A stretch of DNA of 64,000 bases from an uncultured Bacteroidales bacterium (GTDB lineage: Bacteria; Bacteroidota; Bacteroidia; Bacteroidales; P3): the NCBI GenBank assembly GCA_900316515.1, contig ONDE01000005.1, forward strand, positions 62,001-126,000, read 5' to 3'. This document shows positions 60,776 through 64,000 of the stretch, in pieces. Numbering within the stretch: position 1 is the stretch's first letter; every line of letters starts with the position of its first letter. The notes under the pieces were generated by a model that did no database searches, was not told the DNA's origin, and was given only the letters and a program-made list of their open reading frames with translations. The position numbers and the translations under genes are program-made.

Positions 60776-61993
60776 TTATTTCTTGTTCCGACGTTCAAGC
60801 CAAGCCGATAGCGTCTGATTGCCCCGCAACGGCACCACACCGCCGGCGGCGGGGTGGAAAGGCAGGGTGTTGCGGTAGAAGCCTACCTCCTCTATGTTGC
60901 TACCGTCCTTCAGGCGGCAGGCATCGAGGCGCTGGCGTGTATTCTTGTCGAAGAGTTGCAACGCCTTCAGGTCGGCACCGGTTATCTGGTAGCTGTCGGG
61001 GTTGGCAACGGCGTCGGTCGACGGAACGATGTAGTACTGGTAGAGGCTGTCAACCGTGCCGCGATGCACCCAGTAGGGCATATAACGGCAGCTTTGACCT
61101 ATAGCTGACGATCCTTGTGTCTTGGTGAGGGTGAGTTCAATCATGATGCCGCCGTCGGTGTTCACGTCGCGCTGGTTGCTGACGAGGTTGCCCATCGAGT
61201 AAACCACAATCTCGGGGTAGCGGTCGTTCTTGGGGTTGGCGTCGAGGGTGAAGTTCTGCACCACATGGGGGTGACCGCCAATGACGGCGTCGCAGCCATG
61301 TTCCAGCAGCCAGCGTGCCGTCTGTTCCTGCTCGCGGTTGGCCTTGACGGCATACTCTATGCCCCAGTGGATAAGTGTAATCACATAGTCGGCACCTTTC
61401 TCTTTTGCCACACTCAGGTCGCGAGCCATCTCGGCTGTGTCGATAAGGTTAACGATGTTGGGCTCCACGGCGGGGATGCCGTTGGTGCCGTAGGTGTAGG
61501 TGAGCAGTGCCAGACGCAGACCTTTAACGTCGACCATCAGCGGATGTTCGGCATCGTGCTGGGCACGGTCGGCGTATGTGCCGAGATGCGGTATTCCCAT
61601 ACGGTCGAGCGCCTGTAGGGTGCGCTGCAAGCCGTGCTTTCCGCGATCCATGCAGTGGTTGTTGGCGGTGGTCATGATGTCGAAGCCTGCGTTGCGGGCA
61701 TCCTCGGCAAGTGCGTCGGGGGCCGAGAACTGCGGATAGCCGCTGTAGGGCTTGCCGTCGAGCGGCACCTCGAGGTTGAGGATGGCCAGGTCGGCACTCT
61801 GCACATAGTCCTTCACATATCGGAAGCATGGCGAGTAGTCGTATGTGCCGTCTTTCTGCAATGCGGCGTTATGCTGCGGCATGTGGCCCATTAGGTCGCC
61901 CGCAAAGATGAGCTTCACGCTCTGTGCTTGAGCGCCAGAAAGTAAAAGGGAAAAGCTAAAAACCCAAAAAACGATATGCCGTTTCATTCTCAT
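60776..61993 (-). CDS. CapA family protein (PGA_cap metallophosphatase fold)
   Basis: A 405-residue exported protein: signal peptide, then LIFAGDLMGHMPQHN, ADLAILNLEVPLDGKPY, FDIMTTANNHCMDRGKHGLQ and VIGGHPHVVQN, the motifs of the CapA/PgsA metallophosphoesterase-like fold. Relatives act in poly-gamma-glutamate capsule anchoring, but the role in Bacteroidales is not established. MRM offers two close starts (61993 or 61987). The PNGase F gene ends 6 bp upstream, so these are cotranscribed. Confidence 0.9.
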   Translation of the reverse strand: MRMKRHIVFWVFSFSLLLSGAQAQSVKLIFAGDLMGHMPQHNAALQKDGTYDYSPCFRYVKDYVQSADLAILNLEVPLDGKPYSGYPQFSAPDALAEDARNAGFDIMTTANNHCMDRGKHGLQRTLQALDRMGIPHLGTYADRAQHDAEHPLMVDVKGLRLALLTYTYGTNGIPAVEPNIVNLIDTAEMARDLSVAKEKGADYVITLIHWGIEYAVKANREQEQTARWLLEHGCDAVIGGHPHVVQNFTLDANPKNDRYPEIVVYSMGNLVSNQRDVNTDGGIMIELTLTKTQGSSAIGQSCRYMPYWVHRGTVDSLYQYYIVPSTDAVANPDSYQITGADLKALQLFDKNTRQRLDACRLKDGSNIEEVGFYRNTLPFHPAAGGVVPLRGNQTLSAWLERRNKK

Positions 61994-61999
61994 TTTCTT

Positions 62000-63688
62000 T
62001 TAATACTCGATGATTAGAGTTCCACTGACGGCCCAGTGGGAGAACATTCCCTCGACGGGCTTGCCCTGTGGGATGGCCACGGTGAGGGTGTGCTCCTCGC
62101 CATCAGCCCAGGGCGAGAGGTCGAAGTAGACGGGTTGTGTGGCGGTGCCGGGGCACCAGCCGCTGCGTGAGAAGTCGGAGCTCGAGAGGCCGTTCCAGAA
62201 GTTGCCGCTGACGGGGTTGAGGTCGCGGTAGCAGCCACAGTCCTGCCGCCAGGGGGTGTGGGTGAAGGCGGGTTTTTCGTCGATGAGAATGGTGTTCTGC
62301 TTGGGCACGAACTCGTCGCCCTCGCCCCAGCCGCCGTGGCCGGTGCTAATGTAGCGGAGCTTGGCCGATTTCGTTTCTGGATATAATTTGAAGATAACCG
62401 TCAGCGAGTCGGTGGCAAACAGTTTGCCGTAGTTCTGCCCTGCCATTTCGAGCACGTTGCAAGTGTTGAAGCACGGCAGCGCTAGCCCTGATACCTCCGT
62501 GTTGTCCTCTGGAATAGTATAGTCGTTGGGATACGACTTGATGTCGACGGTGACGATGTGGCCGCCGCCGTCGTAGTTGCCTATCCATGCACCGATGACC
62601 ACGTCGCCGTTGAAGTGATAAAGGTCGGTGATTTCCTGGCGGTAATAGGTTTCGTCACGCCAGTCGATGCCGTAGCCCTTCATACGCTCGTTGAAGTGGC
62701 CCACGCCGAAGGGGGTGAAGAAGCGCACCAACTCGAGCGGCGCATCGTAGCCCGTCTGCGAGATCATGCCCTGGTAGCGCTGGCCGTCGCGGCCCACAAA
62801 GGTGGGCAGCGAGTCGGGATGCTGGTTGATGCCTTCGAAGAAGCCCGGTGTGACGATGAAGAGCGAACCGGTGCGGTCGTAGGCGTCGCCGTTGCTCTGC
62901 TGGTGTATCTCCACGAAGTGCTGGTAATGGTGCGGCAGACGGGGTAGTTTGACCTTCTTGAGGATGAGGGTGCCGCCGGCGTAATGAAGCACAGTGTCGG
63001 CAGGAATGGCACGAATGCCACCGTCGACATGTGCATTCTTCTTGCCCCAGCAAATCTGCTCGTGGTCGAAGATGCGGGTGGTGACCACGAGGCGCTCCTT
63101 CATGATGCGGTCGAGCTCGCGGGGTGTCACGCGGCGGCCCATCGCCCCGATGCCGGGCATTGGGGCATTGTTTATCCATGTGCTCTTGGCAAGCTTTATC
63201 CGCAGCTGTCCGTTGCGGGTGAAGCTGCGAAGCACGCCTTTCGCCAAGCCATAGTACGGCAGTGGGGTGGCATTCTGCTTCACCGTTTCGTCCATCACGA
63301 AGACGAGGGTGTTGCTGTTGATGGAGCAGGTGTATTTCCGCTCCTTGGCCGGGCCTTCCACCTTCCACTCTATGTCGCTGCGCGAGAGCGCGGTGCGATA
63401 GTAGTAACTGCTGTCGGGGTAGCTGACGGAGACGGTGATGCTGTCGTAGGGGTAGTCGATATAGGTATGCGTCGGGGCGTAGCCCTGAACCGGCGTTCCC
63501 TCAATGCCGGGTGTCTCTATGCTTGCCACGCCGTCGTTGAGCCACACCTCGATGCACGAAGTGTCGGTCTTCTCGCCATATTCAAACTGCCAGTAGGTAA
63601 ATGTGTTGGCATCCTTCGGTATCTTCACATTCTGCGCCATTGCCACCAGGGGCACCGCAAGAAGCAGAATTAATAGTGTTTTTTTCAT
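62000..63688 (-). CDS. Peptide-N-glycosidase F-related protein
   Basis: A 562-residue exported protein (signal peptide LLILLLAVPLVAMAQ). The C-terminal two thirds match PNGase F: LPHHYQHFVEIHQQ, ISTGHGGWGEGDEFVPKQN, WRQDCGCYRDLNPVSGNFWN and RSGWCPGTATQPVYFDL. The N-terminal 230 residues correspond to the extra domain of the longer PNGase F type. Such enzymes release N-glycans from glycoproteins, so the organism may act on host or dietary glycoproteins. Operon with the CapA-like gene. Catalytic residues were not mapped one by one. Confidence 0.85.
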   Translation of the reverse strand: MKKTLLILLLAVPLVAMAQNVKIPKDANTFTYWQFEYGEKTDTSCIEVWLNDGVASIETPGIEGTPVQGYAPTHTYIDYPYDSITVSVSYPDSSYYYRTALSRSDIEWKVEGPAKERKYTCSINSNTLVFVMDETVKQNATPLPYYGLAKGVLRSFTRNGQLRIKLAKSTWINNAPMPGIGAMGRRVTPRELDRIMKERLVVTTRIFDHEQICWGKKNAHVDGGIRAIPADTVLHYAGGTLILKKVKLPRLPHHYQHFVEIHQQSNGDAYDRTGSLFIVTPGFFEGINQHPDSLPTFVGRDGQRYQGMISQTGYDAPLELVRFFTPFGVGHFNERMKGYGIDWRDETYYRQEITDLYHFNGDVVIGAWIGNYDGGGHIVTVDIKSYPNDYTIPEDNTEVSGLALPCFNTCNVLEMAGQNYGKLFATDSLTVIFKLYPETKSAKLRYISTGHGGWGEGDEFVPKQNTILIDEKPAFTHTPWRQDCGCYRDLNPVSGNFWNGLSSSDFSRSGWCPGTATQPVYFDLSPWADGEEHTLTVAIPQGKPVEGMFSHWAVSGTLIIEY

Positions 63689-63718
63689 TAACCTTTAACC
63701 ATTAACCTTTAACCATTA
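63687..63718. repeat. TTAACCT/TTAACCA heptamer array
   Basis: Alternating 7-bp words fill the short gap between the PNGase F gene start and the preceding gene. Confidence 0.75.
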
Positions 63719-64000
63719 TCAGAATCCCATGCCGAACATGTGCCAGTACTGTGCCTCGAGGTCGTTCCATGCGGCCACGGTGTTGTCGTATATCTGCTGT
63801 GTGTAGGCGTTGAGCTGCTTGCTGATGTCTTTGGCCTTCTTGGTGGCCTTGACATTGTCCTCAAGGCTCTTCAATCCGCTGAAGGCGGTACCCTCGTGGT
63901 GCAGCACGGCGTTCATGTGCTGCTTCTTGGTCTTCTGCCAAGCCACGGTGGCCAGCTTGTTGGCGCGGCGGTACTGCCACAGCCAGGCGTTGGGGTCGTA
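63719..64000 (-). CDS. C-terminal end of an unidentified protein
   Basis: The frame is open to the right edge, so only the last 93 residues are visible (YDPNAWLWQYRRANKLATVA at the edge; YWHMFGMGF at the end). The visible part is alpha-helical, rich in Lys, Gln and Asn, without membrane segments or sorting domain. I do not recognise the family. It is probably the first gene of the run leading to the PNGase F gene, 30 bp away. Confidence 0.7.
   Translation of the reverse strand, partial: YDPNAWLWQYRRANKLATVAWQKTKKQHMNAVLHHEGTAFSGLKSLEDNVKATKKAKDISKQLNAYTQQIYDNTVAAWNDLEAQYWHMFGMGF

Overview
This window is from a member of the Bacteroidota, most likely an anaerobic, type IX secretion-competent member of the Bacteroidales. 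Support: a tmRNA whose tag reads GENNYALAA; promoters of the TTTG-N19/20-TAnnTTTG type instead of E. coli -35/-10 boxes; several proteins ending in type IX (Por) sorting domains; the gliding/secretion lipoprotein GldH; a gingipain-type C25 protease; a PNGase F relative; and a rubredoxin/rubrerythrin/flavodiiron set for oxygen defence. There is no rRNA, prophage, integrase, insertion sequence or CRISPR array. Most of the sequence is ordinary chromosomal housekeeping, with a few accessory patches.

Layout. 1-4.2 kb: end of a lipoprotein gene, an AddB-like nuclease and a sugar nucleotidyltransferase. 4.2-5.2 kb: an RNA cluster on the minus strand (tmRNA, tRNA-Asp, tRNA-His), each with a terminator. 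5.3-9.2 kb: a solute:sodium symporter next to indolepyruvate oxidoreductase iorB-iorA. 9.3-10.5 kb: a secreted protein gene lying between two copies of a 34-bp repeat. 11-18.1 kb: holB, a PSP1 protein, gldH, PBP1A and rlmN, with three copies of a 78-bp intergenic repeat around the gldH-PBP1A pair. 18.1-20.3 kb: a compact minus-strand operon (PqqD-like protein, HprK-like kinase, signal-peptidase/VanZ fusion, lipoprotein) that looks like a peptide-modification or processing system. 20.4-25.6 kb: glmS, a transglutaminase-like lipoprotein and cutC. 25.7-29.2 kb: flavodiiron protein, flavin reductase-rubredoxin, rubredoxin, ferritin and reverse rubrerythrin. 29.3-43.2 kb: lpxK, a coiled-coil outer-membrane protein, hisS, the C25 protease, DUF4271, hemD with an Ala/Lys tail, rnpA, yidD, a HAD phosphatase, ribE, a DPP IV-like peptidase, a GxxExxY gene inside imperfect inverted repeats, and a dolichol-phosphate-mannose-synthase-like glycosyltransferase. 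43.3-57.3 kb: a lipid kinase, a CPA2 antiporter, a BspA-type leucine-rich-repeat surface protein behind a structured leader, a CtpA protease, an O-antigen-ligase-like protein, an M16 peptidase, a vWA membrane protein and a polysaccharide flippase. 57.3-64 kb: a duplicated and frameshifted secreted-protein gene, lepA, an FMN-binding secreted protein, a CapA-like protein, the PNGase F relative and the end of an unidentified gene.

Themes. The cell surface is heavily represented: type IX substrates at 9.3, 32.8, 46.8 and 57.3 kb, lipoproteins, PBP1A, and lipid A and polysaccharide genes. Short tandem arrays with 7-bp units occur between many genes and, in two cases, inside reading frames. The two observations I consider most likely to be new biology are the PqqD/HprK/signal peptidase-VanZ operon (18138-20310) and the nested-helix leader RNA with a competing pairing in front of the BspA-like gene (46582-46805).
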